From positions 496,001 to 560,000 of the forward strand of contig CP015195.1 in NCBI GenBank assembly GCA_012221805.1: a stretch of 64,000 bases of DNA, given 5' to 3'. This document shows, piece after piece, positions 54,052 to 62,571 of this stretch (positions are counted from its first letter, which is position 1; every line of letters begins with the position of its first letter). A model generated the notes under the pieces. The model had not been told where the DNA came from, searched no databases, and saw only the letters and a list, made by a program, of their open reading frames with translations. Both the position numbers and the translations under genes were made by a program. Origin of the DNA: Pasteurellaceae bacterium RH1A (GTDB lineage Bacteria > Pseudomonadota > Gammaproteobacteria > Enterobacterales > Pasteurellaceae).

Positions 54052-55140
54052 GGCATAGTAGACAAAATAGTTGCTGATTCGTCAAAAACTATGCCAAGTG
54101 GACAAAATAGTTGCTAATGTTTATTTTCTAAAATGTTAGCAGCTATTTTTATTCAAAAAATCCTTTATAAACATGGCTTTATGTTTTTTGCTTAATCCAT
54201 TATGATTATTTAACTGTCGCTTCATATGTTTAAATAGCCCTTCAAGCCTATTTGTTGTCCTTTCTATATTTAAATCTGACCGTTCTTCAAAAGTAAATAA
54301 ATATTTCATATACCATTTAAGGCTTGCATAAGCCCCTCTAACACTACGATGCTTATAAGGTAAATATCCCTTTTCATTTGGCTTATCACTTCTTTCTTTT
54401 AAATACTCTTCATGTTTTAAATACCAATAATGAAGGCGTTTGTAAAATTCATTTTTTGAACTCTCCACCAGTGTTTTTACGATAACTTTTAATTCTTTTC
54501 CCGCTTGTGATTGATGCTTTTTTCTGAGTTTTCTCATCACTATTGCAACCATATGAAACTGACACATCTGCACAGGTGCATTGAACAAGTCCTTCATCAG
54601 ACCTCGCCTACCATCACAGGTAATGGATTGTATTATATAGCTTTTTTCTCTCAATCTATTAAGTGCCAGCTTATAGTAAACGTCTTTTTCTGTTCTTACA
54701 AAACAGTGAAATACCACTTTCTTTGTATGAGAGTCCATTAACACTAATACGCCGAAATTACGCTTAAAAAAGGTAGTGTCCATAATTATATTAAGCGATG
54801 TGCTTTGAGGTGGATGTAATAATGTTTTAGGAGCTTTATCAATATATCTTTGGATAGTTCTAACCGAACAATGATACTTATTGGCAAGCTGTTGATAAGT
54901 TTGTTTTCCTGAAGTGTAATCATCCCAGATCTGTATTGGGTCTAATTTCTTTTGATGGGTAAAGGTTTTATGGCATTGATTACAATAATAACGCTGAATG
55001 TTATTTTGTTTACCATGTTTCTTGATATTCGCACTTTGGCAGAAAAGGCAGTTTTTTGTTCATTTTTCAAAAAGAGGGCTTAAAGCCTTGTACTATAAGG
55101 CTTTAAGCCACTTTTTAGCAACTATTTTGTCTATTATGCC
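54052..55140 (-). mobile_element. IS256-like insertion sequence, 1089 bp, with 8-bp target duplication
   Basis: The ends are 24-bp inverted repeats beginning GGCATAGTAGACAAAATAG and (on the other strand) GGCATAATAGACAAAATAG, with one mismatch. They are bordered by the direct repeat AAAATAGA on both sides (54044-54051 and 55141-55148). The transposase end carries a second copy of GACAAAATAGTTGCT about 39 bp inside. The other end has a 13-bp hairpin GGCTTAAAGCCTT / AAGGCTTTAAGCC (55077-55109) that could block transcription entering the element. An 8-bp duplication suits the IS256 family. Confidence 0.88.
54136..55063 (-). pseudogene. IS256-like transposase with Zn ribbon, frameshifted near its start
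   Basis: From 55059 downward the frame encodes an N-terminal zinc ribbon (CLFCQSANIKKHG, then YYCNQCHKTF), a helix-turn-helix (TYQQLANKYHCSVRTIQRYI), and a DDE-like core starting MDTTFFKRNFGVLVLMD, with QSITCDGRRGLM and MCQFHMVAIVMRKL, to 54136. The expected start ATGAACAAA at 55063 is one frame off: the A6 run (minus strand ATGAACAAAAAACTGC) would need five A bases to give MNKNCLFCQ. As written the ribbon lacks an in-frame start, and the first in-frame ATG (54783) removes it. Family naming from the ribbon plus DDE layout is tentative. Confidence 0.75.
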
Positions 55141-55290
55141 AAAATAGAATTTATTTCGTTTATGGACGCATGCAATGCGTCCCTACCAATCAGATTGAAT
55201 TGCTTATTTAGAACTTGACAACCCTGCTTTGAAAGAGGGGGGCTAGGGGGATTTAGCTAACCTTAATTAAGTTATCCCCCACCTTTTCTC

Positions 55291-57711
55291 TTACCAAGAA
55301 TAACGATAAGCCACTTTGAGGGCAAAAGGCTGCTTGAGGTTCTTGCCTTGAGTGGTGCTAGCTTCCAAGCCTAGGCGGTGATTGCCTAAGCCAGCATTAA
55401 AGCCCAGGGCTGTTTCCACTCGTCCGCCACTTTTCTTAACATCAAACTCATATTGATTGACCCCAACCTTGCCCTTGCCGGTGGACAAGATGCCATTGGC
55501 TTCCAAATAAGGCTGTAGGTTCCAGCCACTGGCAAATTGCAGAGCCTTGGCAACCCGCACACCTGCTCGGCCATAAAGCGAAGAGAGGCTTTCTTCATCT
55601 TCCTGGGCGGAGAGTTTGGTCCAGGCTGCTTGGATTTGCGGGGTGATTGTCCAGCTGCCATTTAAGCTGTGAATCCGCCCAATTTCGGTGGAAAGGGTGT
55701 TAGCATGGTAGCGGCGGTTGTCGGTGGCGGCAGACTCGGTCTTGAGGCGCTCATACTTATAGACATTATCCCAATAAAAGCCGTTATCCGCCAACCAAGT
55801 GGCATAAGCCCCTAGGGCTTGGCTGCGGATCTTGCCTGTGCCGTATTCTTCCTTAAAGTCCACATTTGCACGGCTTTGGCCGACAAAGCCACCCACTCTT
55901 AGGCCTTGGCTTAGGGTAACATCCGCCCCCACTTGTAGATTGTGATAATCCTGCTCGAAGCCTGAAGCACGGCTGTTATGGGCGGTGGCCAGGCCGTCTA
56001 GCTCCTGTTTGCCATTTTCATTACGTAACCAGACATTTCCTCTTTCGGTCGCTTTAAGCTCACCTAAACGATGGTGGAGGCTTGGTAGGTTTTGCTCGAC
56101 TTGGAGCAGTTGTGCCTGGCGTAGGGAGACCAGGGCATTGGATTTTTCACTGAGGCTAACCAAAGCAGGCTGACTTGGTGTGCTTGGCTGGGTTGGTGTC
56201 GCAGGTTGAGCTGGGCTTGTTGGTTGCGTTGGTGTCACAGGCGGTTGGTCTGGGACTGTTGGTTGAGTCGGTGCGACAGGCTGGCCAGCTTGATCAGATG
56301 TTGCTGGTGGTGTTGTCTGGCTTGATGCTTCAGCTGTAAGATTGGATAAGACCCAATCGTTACCCTCTTTACGGAGGCGGTATCGATAGGCCCCGGCATC
56401 GACAAAGTCACGGTCAGCCAAACTGAAAGCAGCACTATTGGCCTTGTCCATTTGAACTAATGTTACTTGACCATTGGCTGCATTGGGTTCATTGCCACTA
56501 TCATTTACGGCTAAGGTAAAGGTGCCTTCTGCTGAGTTAGTTACATGAATTTTATCTGCCTGCTGGCTGGCCAAATCGCTGTTAAGGGTAAACTTGCCCT
56601 GGCCTGACAGATCGTTAATGGTTAAGGTTTGGAAGCCACTATTGGCTTGAGCAGGGCTTAAAATAACATGGCCTTTGTTCATTCTTAGGCTGGAAACACC
56701 TGGCGTAAAGGTGAAACTTTGGTTGGTTTCCTCATCCACACCTGTAAATGTGGAGGTTGTCCAAGTTGAATCATTAAGTTTTAAATTATAAGTGGCTTGG
56801 CTTTTTGGCGTAATCGCATTTTGGATGCTAATGGTGCCAGATAGGGTTGAATTATTGGCTTCTAGTTCCAGCTTTTCGACTAAAGTCGTTTGGCTGTCCT
56901 CTTCATTATCAAAGGCGGAGACAGGTACAATAATAACAGGAGATACCAGTGAGCTGTTATTGAGGGTAAATAGGAGATGGCTTTCTTCCCGCTCACTGAC
57001 GACTGGCCAAGATAAGCCGATGGCAGTATCATCAGCCGTTAAGCGAGAATTATTGACTACAATGGTTGAGTTATTCAGGCTTTTGCCAACTTCTACTATT
57101 GGTTCAAAAATCGTGGCATTATTCGTTGCGTTTAAGGTTACATTCTCTAACGTCACACGAGAAGCATTTTCAAGGCTAATAATATTAAGTGAATCACCTG
57201 AAGCACTTAGATTAGCATTCTTAACATTTAAAGTTGAGTTTCTTAAATCAATGGTGCTGCCAGCAATAAATGGATCTTTCTCGGTGCTTGTATAAGAACC
57301 ACCATCAATAGATAGGGTTGAATTACTGGCAGATAAGGCATAAAGATTTCCTAAGCCATTCTTTACGCTCACATTATTATTGATCAAGGTGACGGAAGAA
57401 TTATAGATATAAAGGCCATTTAGCCCTCTAGGGCCTTGACTATCTATCTCATCATTTTCAGCTGTAATTTGGTTATTGGTAAGATTGACATTTTTGCTAT
57501 TTTCAATCGTCACTGCACCAAGAGAGAGCCAATCCGTTTTTTGAGATGATTTATAGTCAATCTGACAGCCCGTCAGGCTTTCATTATCGCCCTTAATTGT
57601 TATTCCTGTTGAAGCACACTCCACCGCTAAGGCCGAATGAGCTAGCCCTAATGCCATCACAGCCAAACTTAGCTTAGGCAAGCGGTTCAAATTTCTTGAT
57701 TTTTTACACAT
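55291..57711 (-). CDS. Type V autotransporter (pertactin-like)
   Basis: An 806-residue secreted adhesin or enzyme carrier. The signal peptide ends near ALGLAHSALA. Residues about 30-460 are Asn/Ser/Thr-rich with repeating beta strands such as VTLENVTLNATNNATIF and STIVVNNSRLTADD, typical of a beta-helix passenger. A Pro/Thr/Gln-rich linker (VAPTQPTVPDQPPVTPTQP) leads to the C-terminal beta-barrel (last 260 residues) ending KVAYRYSW. The passenger has no catalytic motif that I can see, so adhesion is a guess. It lies downstream of ilvC, and a CRP site falls just past the ilvC stop. Confidence 0.88.
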   Translation of the reverse strand: MCKKSRNLNRLPKLSLAVMALGLAHSALAVECASTGITIKGDNESLTGCQIDYKSSQKTDWLSLGAVTIENSKNVNLTNNQITAENDEIDSQGPRGLNGLYIYNSSVTLINNNVSVKNGLGNLYALSASNSTLSIDGGSYTSTEKDPFIAGSTIDLRNSTLNVKNANLSASGDSLNIISLENASRVTLENVTLNATNNATIFEPIVEVGKSLNNSTIVVNNSRLTADDTAIGLSWPVVSEREESHLLFTLNNSSLVSPVIIVPVSAFDNEEDSQTTLVEKLELEANNSTLSGTISIQNAITPKSQATYNLKLNDSTWTTSTFTGVDEETNQSFTFTPGVSSLRMNKGHVILSPAQANSGFQTLTINDLSGQGKFTLNSDLASQQADKIHVTNSAEGTFTLAVNDSGNEPNAANGQVTLVQMDKANSAAFSLADRDFVDAGAYRYRLRKEGNDWVLSNLTAEASSQTTPPATSDQAGQPVAPTQPTVPDQPPVTPTQPTSPAQPATPTQPSTPSQPALVSLSEKSNALVSLRQAQLLQVEQNLPSLHHRLGELKATERGNVWLRNENGKQELDGLATAHNSRASGFEQDYHNLQVGADVTLSQGLRVGGFVGQSRANVDFKEEYGTGKIRSQALGAYATWLADNGFYWDNVYKYERLKTESAATDNRRYHANTLSTEIGRIHSLNGSWTITPQIQAAWTKLSAQEDEESLSSLYGRAGVRVAKALQFASGWNLQPYLEANGILSTGKGKVGVNQYEFDVKKSGGRVETALGFNAGLGNHRLGLEASTTQGKNLKQPFALKVAYRYSW

Positions 57712-57736
57712 TTTCTCTTCCTTAAATATTTGTAAT

Positions 57737-57770
57737 AAAAAAGCCAGCTCATGGCTGAACTGGCTTATTT
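57737..57770 (-). terminator. Intrinsic terminator after ilvC
   Basis: On the minus strand AAGCCAG, a 12-nt loop and CTGGCTT are followed by TTTTATTAC. It lies between the CRP site and the autotransporter start. Confidence 0.75.
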
Positions 57771-57793
57771 TAGAGGGTTATGGCTTATCTGTC

Positions 57794-57809
57794 TGTGATC
57801 TGGGTCACA
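57794..57809. promoter_or_regulatory. CRP site upstream of the autotransporter
   Basis: TGTGA-TCTGGG-TCACA matches both CRP half-sites exactly. It begins 6 bp past the ilvC stop codon, about 83 bp ahead of the autotransporter start. Confidence 0.65.
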
Positions 57810-57814
57810 AAACC

Positions 57815-59296
57815 TTAGCCCGCCACCGCAATGCGTTTCATATCGGTCATATAGCCACGAAGCTCTTGACCGATTAGCTCAACTGGGTGGTTACGAATAG
57901 CGTCATTCACATCACGGAGTTGGACGTTGTCGATTTCCACCGCTGGGGTTGGTTCACCCAGGTCGCCTTTTTGCAGGGCTGGGATGATTTTTTCCGCCAG
58001 GATTGGAGTCGCCACGTGGGAGAAGAGGTAGTTGCCGTATTCTGCGGTGTCGGAAATTACTACGTTCATTTCGTATAAACGCTTACGAGCGATGGTGTTG
58101 GCGATAAGTGGCAACTCGTGGAGCGACTCGTAGTAGGCAGACTCTTCGTAGATACCGCTTTCTACCATTGCGTCAAAGGCAAGTTCTACACCGGCTTTCA
58201 CCATAGCGACCATCAAGACGCCATTGTCGAAGTATTCCTGTTCAGAAATTTTAATGCCGTCGGCTTTTGGTGCGTTTTCAAAGGCGGTTTTGCCGGTTTC
58301 TTCACGCCATTTAAGCAGGTTGGCATCGCCGTTGGCCCAGTCTGCCATCATAGTTGATGAGAATTCACCGCTGATGATGTCGTCCATATGTTTGTAGTAG
58401 AGGAAGCCTAGCTCTTCTTTGATTTGCTCGGAAAGCTCGAAGGCACGCAGTTTGGCTGAGTTGGACAGTCTGTCCATCATCAGCGTAATACCGCCTTGTT
58501 TAAGGGCTTCGGTGATGGTTTCCCAACCGTATTGAACTAATTTGCCTGCGTAGGCTGGGTCTTTGCCGTCGGCCACTAATTTGTTGTAGCACACGATTGA
58601 ACCTGCTTGCAGCATACCGCACAGAATGGTTTGCTCACCCATTAGGTCAGACTTCACTTCTGCCACGAAAGAAGACTCTAACACGCCCGCACGGTGGCCG
58701 CCTGTGGCTGCTGCCCAGGCTTTCGCAATGGCCAGGCCTTCGCCTTTCGGGTCGTTTTCTGGGTGAACTGCAATTAAAGTAGGCACGCCGAAGCCACGTT
58801 TGTATTCTTCACGCACTTCTGTGCCCGGGCATTTTGGTGCAACCATTACCACAGTTAAGTCTGGGCGGATTTGTTGGCCTTCTTCCACCACGTTAAAGCC
58901 GTGGGAATAACCAAAGGCCGCACCTTGCTTCATAAGAGGCATTACGTCAGCCACAACTTTTGAGTGCTGTTTGTCTGGGGTGAGGTTTACGACTAAGTCA
59001 GCCGTTGGGATGAGTTCTTGATAAGTGCCAACCACAAAGCCATTTTCGCTGGCACGTTGGAAGGAAGCACGTTTTTCAGCAATGGCTTCAGGGCGAAGGG
59101 CGTAGCTGATGTCTAGGCCTGAATCACGCATATTTAAGCCCTGGTTAAGGCCTTGGGCACCACAGCCTACGATCACGATTTTCTTGCCTTTTAAGAAATT
59201 CGCTTCATCAGCAAATTCGTTACGATCCATAAAACGGCAGCGACCTAACTGGTCTAATTGCTGGCGGAGGTTAAGTGTGTTGAAATAGTTAGCCAT
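57815..59296 (-). CDS. ilvC: Ketol-acid reductoisomerase (class II)
   Basis: A 493-residue enzyme of branched-chain amino acid synthesis that isomerises and reduces acetolactate with NADPH. The cofactor loop is [20 protein letters not shown], and metal-binding sites are in the long, duplicated C-terminal domain (class II, as in E. coli at 491 residues; the class I form is about 330). ilvY, usually divergent, is absent. Its start is followed upstream by a 332-bp space that holds Fur-box-like sites. Confidence 0.97.
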   Translation of the reverse strand: MANYFNTLNLRQQLDQLGRCRFMDRNEFADEANFLKGKKIVIVGCGAQGLNQGLNMRDSGLDISYALRPEAIAEKRASFQRASENGFVVGTYQELIPTADLVVNLTPDKQHSKVVADVMPLMKQGAAFGYSHGFNVVEEGQQIRPDLTVVMVAPKCPGTEVREEYKRGFGVPTLIAVHPENDPKGEGLAIAKAWAAATGGHRAGVLESSFVAEVKSDLMGEQTILCGMLQAGSIVCYNKLVADGKDPAYAGKLVQYGWETITEALKQGGITLMMDRLSNSAKLRAFELSEQIKEELGFLYYKHMDDIISGEFSSTMMADWANGDANLLKWREETGKTAFENAPKADGIKISEQEYFDNGVLMVAMVKAGVELAFDAMVESGIYEESAYYESLHELPLIANTIARKRLYEMNVVISDTAEYGNYLFSHVATPILAEKIIPALQKGDLGEPTPAVEIDNVQLRDVNDAIRNHPVELIGQELRGYMTDMKRIAVAG

Positions 59297-59420
59297 TTGA
59301 TAATCCTTCTATAAGTCAATGGGAATGAACGCAGTCACTATAGCACAAAGCAGATGATTGCTGAAATTGATATTATCAAGATTTATATTTGCAAAAAATG
59401 CAATTATATCCACCAATTGT

Positions 59421-59435
59421 TGAGAATTATTCTTA
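59421..59435. promoter_or_regulatory. Fur-box-like site 1
   Basis: TGAGAATTATTCTTA matches the 7-1-7 Fur consensus TGATAATnATTATCA at 12 of 14 positions. It lies 125 bp upstream of ilvC and about 70 bp before the predicted sRNA start. Confidence 0.6.
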
Positions 59436-59457
59436 TTTGTAAGTTTTGTAAATCTTG

Positions 59458-59486
59458 TTGCCAAGATAATTGGGAATTATTATCAT
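59458..59486 (+). promoter_or_regulatory. Plus-strand sigma70 promoter overlapping Fur-box-like site 2
   Basis: TTGCCA and TATCAT (5 of 6 each) are 17 bp apart. The Fur-like site TGGGAATTATTATCA (59471-59485, 12 of 14 matches) covers the spacer and -10 box, so bound Fur would block it. Confidence 0.65.
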
Positions 59487-59492
59487 CTAGCC

Positions 59493-59563
59493 ACTTCAAA
59501 AATAATAGGTAATCACTCCAACTCTTTACGCCTTATTCCCCCACAAGATAAGGCGTTTTTTTT
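59493..59563 (+). ncRNA. Predicted Fur-regulated small RNA, about 71 nt
   Basis: The predicted start lies 7 bp after the -10 box TATCAT. The transcript has an A/U-rich unstructured 5' part (ACTTCAAAAATAATAGGTAA), a C-rich segment CACTCCAACTC, and ends in the stem ACGCCTTAT / ATAAGGCGT with an 11-nt loop (TCCCCCACAAG) and eight U residues. No open frame fits. This is the layout of an Hfq-binding iron-sparing RNA such as RyhB, and Haemophilus has a Fur-regulated sRNA called HrrF; I cannot show homology to either by eye. Confidence 0.6.
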
Positions 59564-59577
59564 CGCCTAAAGAACGA

Positions 59578-59609
59578 GAAAAGGGCGAAACTCACGGTTC
59601 GCCCTTTGT
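59578..59609 (-). terminator. Hairpin terminator after the DASS gene
   Basis: AAAGGGCGA / TCGCCCTTT with a short loop, followed on the minus strand by TCTCGTTCTTT. Confidence 0.6.
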
Positions 59610-59628
59610 AGTGCTTAGCTTGCCTAGA

Positions 59629-61088
59629 CTACCACCAGCCCAGTAACTTCATCCAAGCGCCCCCAATCCCAAACCAAATGATGAGAGAGAAGAGGGAAAT
59701 AATAAAGCTTACGCTCCACCATTGGCCGACACTGTTATAGCCTGAACCAAAGAGGGCCGGGCCTGGGCCGCCTGCATATTGGGTTAGGCTCATAGAGAGG
59801 GTAGAAGTATAGCCCAGCCCGATGGCGGCGATCATCGGCGGGGTGCCAATGGCAATGGCCGCAGCCAAGAAGGCCAGATACATGGCAGAAATATGAGCCA
59901 TGGCAGAGGCAAAGAAATAGCGGGTATAGAAATAAACCAGCACCAAAATACTAAAGCCAATATACCAGTCAAAGCCGCCCACATAGGAAGAAATATGGCT
60001 GGAAATCCAGTCGATGGTGCCGTATTTGTTGAGGGCATTGGCCATCATCACCAAGACAGCAAACCAGAACATGGTGTCCCAGGCGGTGGTTTCTTCAACA
60101 ATGTTTTTCCAGGTCATGATATTGGTAAAGAGCAAGATAATGAGGCCGATAAAGGCAGAAATGGTGGCTGGAATGCCGAACATCAAATCGCCTACTGTCC
60201 AGAGAATAAGGAGCAAGACAAAGTCGGCCGCAAGGATTAACTCAGCTTTGGACATGGGCCCCATATTTTGCAGTTCTTGCTTGGCCATTTCAGCCATTTT
60301 AGGCGTGTCTTTTAGCTCAGGTGGGTAAACCAGATAGACCAAATAAGGCAGGACAACCAAGCAAACAAGGCCAGGTACGATAGCGCCTAGGAACCAGGTC
60401 ATCCACGTAATATCCACGCCCTGACCCTTGGCAAGTTCGGCTATAAGCGGGTTGCCGGCCATGGCGGTTAAGAACATGGTACAAACAATGGTGTCAATTT
60501 GTGATACCACAATGGCCAAGAAAGCGCCTGCACGGCGGGCTGTTGGGCCAGGTTTGGACTCATAGGCATCAGCAATAGATTGCATAATCGGATACATAAT
60601 GCCACCGCCCCGTGCAGAAGCAGAGGGAATACCTGGGGCAATAATTAAATCGGCCAAGGCAATACCGTAGGCCACGCCCATCATTCGCTTACCAAATTTA
60701 GCCACAAAATAGAGGGCGATACGCTTACCCAAGCCTGTTTTGATCACGGCACGGGATAAGAACATGGCAATTCCAATTAACCAAATGGTTGCATTGGCAA
60801 AGCCCGAAAGCATGGCCACATCTTCCTTGCCTGCCTTAATGGGGGTTAAGCCTGTTAGGCCACTGATAACCAGGGCAACCAGTGTGGCTGCCCCCATGGG
60901 CATGGCCTTGGCAATCACAGACACAATGGTGGCCACAAAGAGGGCGAACATACCCCAGGCTCGGGGGTTAGGCCTTCAGGGGTGGGAATCAGCCAGATCC
61001 CCAACCCAACCAAGACAGAAAGGAGCAGGCCCTTCCAATTAAATCCTAGCTTAACTTGTAGGCCAGGAGACGATTTTACTTCAGACAT
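59629..61088 (-). pseudogene. DASS-family anion:Na+ symporter, frameshifted at its N-terminus
   Basis: An inner-membrane carrier of the divalent anion:sodium symporter family (CitT/TtdT/YbhI group), with about 12 helices. The N-terminal part begins at ATG 61088 (MSEVKSSPGLQVKLGFNWKG) and reaches IPTPEGLTPE; the rest starts in another frame with WGMFALFVATIVSVIAKAMP and runs to KLLGWW. A missing base between 60960 and 60961 (GAGGCC read as GAGCC) explains the break. Intact it would be about 486 residues. FNR- and CRP-type sites upstream suggest anaerobic, carbon-limited expression for a dicarboxylate such as succinate, malate or tartrate. Confidence 0.85.
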
Positions 61089-61135
61089 AGTAAGCTTCCC
61101 TAATTAATCAAAACTGGGTATAGGATACTCTATTT

Positions 61136-61151
61136 TGTGATCTAGCTCACA
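61136..61151. promoter_or_regulatory. CRP site upstream of the DASS transporter
   Basis: TGTGA-TCTAGC-TCACA is an exact match to the half-sites, about 48 bp ahead of the start codon. Confidence 0.7.
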
Positions 61152-61168
61152 AAAAAATCAGTTAAAAT

Positions 61169-61182
61169 TTGAACTAGATCAA
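61169..61182. promoter_or_regulatory. FNR-type box upstream of the DASS transporter
   Basis: TTGAACTAGATCAA matches TTGAT-N4-ATCAA at 9 of 10 positions. Its centre is 32 bp from that of the CRP site. Confidence 0.55.
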
Positions 61183-61282
61183 TTTTTGCACAGCCTGATT
61201 TTTCAAATGAAGTAAAACCTGTGCCCACCAAAGGAATAAGATGATTATGCGTGCTTTTTTTCCCTTTTTCTGCTGAACTCGC

Positions 61283-61288
61283 TATAAT
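61283..61288 (+). promoter_or_regulatory. -10 box ahead of tyrS
   Basis: A perfect TATAAT about 35 bp upstream of the tyrS start codon; no convincing -35 box is seen. Confidence 0.4.
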
Positions 61289-61322
61289 ACGAGCATTTTT
61301 CGCTTTATTGAAAGGAACCCTT

Positions 61323-62513
61323 ATGTCTCAATCCATTGAAACCATCATCGCTGAACTCAAGCGGGGTGTGGAAAACATTTACTCTGAAGAAGATTTAATT
61401 GAAAAACTCAAGGAAAACCGCCCGCTCCGCATTAAGCTAGGGGCAGACCCAACTGCGCCAGACATCCACCTAGGCCACACCGTGGTGCTTAACAAGCTCC
61501 GCCAATTTCAGGAGCTGGGTCATGAGGTTTACTTCCTGATTGGCGACTTTACTGGCATGGTGGGCGACCCATCAGGCAAGAACACCACCCGTCCGCCGCT
61601 GACCCGTGAAGACGTGCTGCGTAATGCCGAAACCTACAAGGAACAGATCTTCAAAATCCTAGACCCAGCCAAAACCCAGATCGTGTTTAACTCCCACTGG
61701 TTGGGTGAGCTGGGTACAGAAGGCATGATCCGCCTAGCCTCCAACTACACCGTGGCCCGCATGCTGGAGCGTGACGACTTCAAAAAACGCTTTGGCAACA
61801 ATCAGCCGATTGCTATCCATGAGTTTATTTACCCGCTTCTACAGGGCCACGACTCCGTCCACCTCAAGGCAGATGTGGAGCTGGGCGGTACGGACCAAAC
61901 CTTCAACCTACTTGTGGGCCGTGAACTGCAAAAATCCGCTGGCCAAAAACAACAAGTGGCCATTACCATGCCACTTTTGGTGGGCTTAGATGGCGAAAAG
62001 AAGATGTCCAAGTCCCTGGGCAACTACATCGGCGTAACCGATGCTCCAAACGATATGTTCGGTAAGATCATGTCCATTTCTGATGATCTGATGTGGGATT
62101 GGTATAACCTGCTTTCCTTCCGCTCCTTGGAAGACATTGCCCAGCTCAAGGCCGATGTTGAGGCCGGCAAAAACCCACGTGATGTGAAGATCTTGCTGGC
62201 CAAAGAAATTATTGCCCGCTTCCATACAGAAGCTGACGCAGAAGCGGCTGAACAAGAATTTATCAATCGCTTCCAAAAGGGTGCTATGCCAGATGAAATG
62301 CCAGAATTCACCTTTGAAGGGGAATTTGGTATTGCCGCTCTCCTCAAAGAAGCCGGCTTGGTGCCATCAACCTCTGAAGCCATCCGCTCTGCCCAGCAAG
62401 GCGGGGTCAAGATTGATGGCGAAAAAGTGGACGATGTGAAGCAAAACGCCCAAAAAGGCACCTTTGTTTACCAGGTGGGTAAACGCAAATTTGCTCGGAT
62501 TACCCTCAACTAA
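61323..62513 (+). CDS. tyrS: Tyrosyl-tRNA synthetase
   Basis: A 396-residue class I synthetase. The HIGH motif is HLGH in [14 protein letters not shown], the KMSKS motif lies in [13 protein letters not shown], and an S4-like RNA-binding end follows ([15 protein letters not shown]). The start at 61323 has AAAGGAAC upstream; an earlier in-frame ATG 72 bp upstream precedes the -10 box and is excluded. The length is that of the shorter TyrS branch, not the 424-residue E. coli form. Confidence 0.96.
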   Translation: MSQSIETIIAELKRGVENIYSEEDLIEKLKENRPLRIKLGADPTAPDIHLGHTVVLNKLRQFQELGHEVYFLIGDFTGMVGDPSGKNTTRPPLTREDVLRNAETYKEQIFKILDPAKTQIVFNSHWLGELGTEGMIRLASNYTVARMLERDDFKKRFGNNQPIAIHEFIYPLLQGHDSVHLKADVELGGTDQTFNLLVGRELQKSAGQKQQVAITMPLLVGLDGEKKMSKSLGNYIGVTDAPNDMFGKIMSISDDLMWDWYNLLSFRSLEDIAQLKADVEAGKNPRDVKILLAKEIIARFHTEADAEAAEQEFINRFQKGAMPDEMPEFTFEGEFGIAALLKEAGLVPSTSEAIRSAQQGGVKIDGEKVDDVKQNAQKGTFVYQVGKRKFARITLN

Positions 62514-62520
62514 TTGACTT

Positions 62521-62546
62521 GGTGGGCCTAGGCCCACCTTGTTTTT
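62521..62546 (+). terminator. Intrinsic terminator after tyrS
   Basis: The perfect palindrome GGTGGGCCTAGGCCCACC is followed by TTGTTTTTC. Confidence 0.8.
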
Positions 62547-62571
62547 CTAGCCTACTGCACATCTCAAAACC

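Larger units (their letters stand above)
53979..55226. mobile_element. MITE-like element, split by an IS
   Basis: The terminal inverted repeats are CAGGGTTGTCAAGTTCT (53979-53995) and AGAACTTGACAACCCTG (55210-55226). Inside each end is a hairpin unit GGACGCA-TTGCA-TGCGTCC in inverted orientation. The element is flanked by 11-bp direct repeats CTTTGAAAGAG (53968-53978 and 55227-55237), a plausible target duplication. Without the IS and one copy of its target duplication it is 151 bp long and has no coding capacity. The target is itself a palindrome (CCCCCTTT / AAGAGGGGG). Confidence 0.75.
59297..59628. other. 332-bp intergenic space between ilvC and the DASS transporter
   Basis: This space holds no protein-coding frame of note. 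It contains the ilvC promoter region, two Fur-box-like palindromes, a plus-strand promoter, a plus-strand intrinsic terminator and the minus-strand terminator of the DASS gene. Together these predict a small RNA, listed separately. Confidence 0.7.

Noticed and set aside
54136..54783. A short 215-residue transposase as a complete gene
   Set aside because: It lacks the zinc ribbon and helix-turn-helix that the same frame encodes immediately upstream; the start at 54783 is an internal Met.
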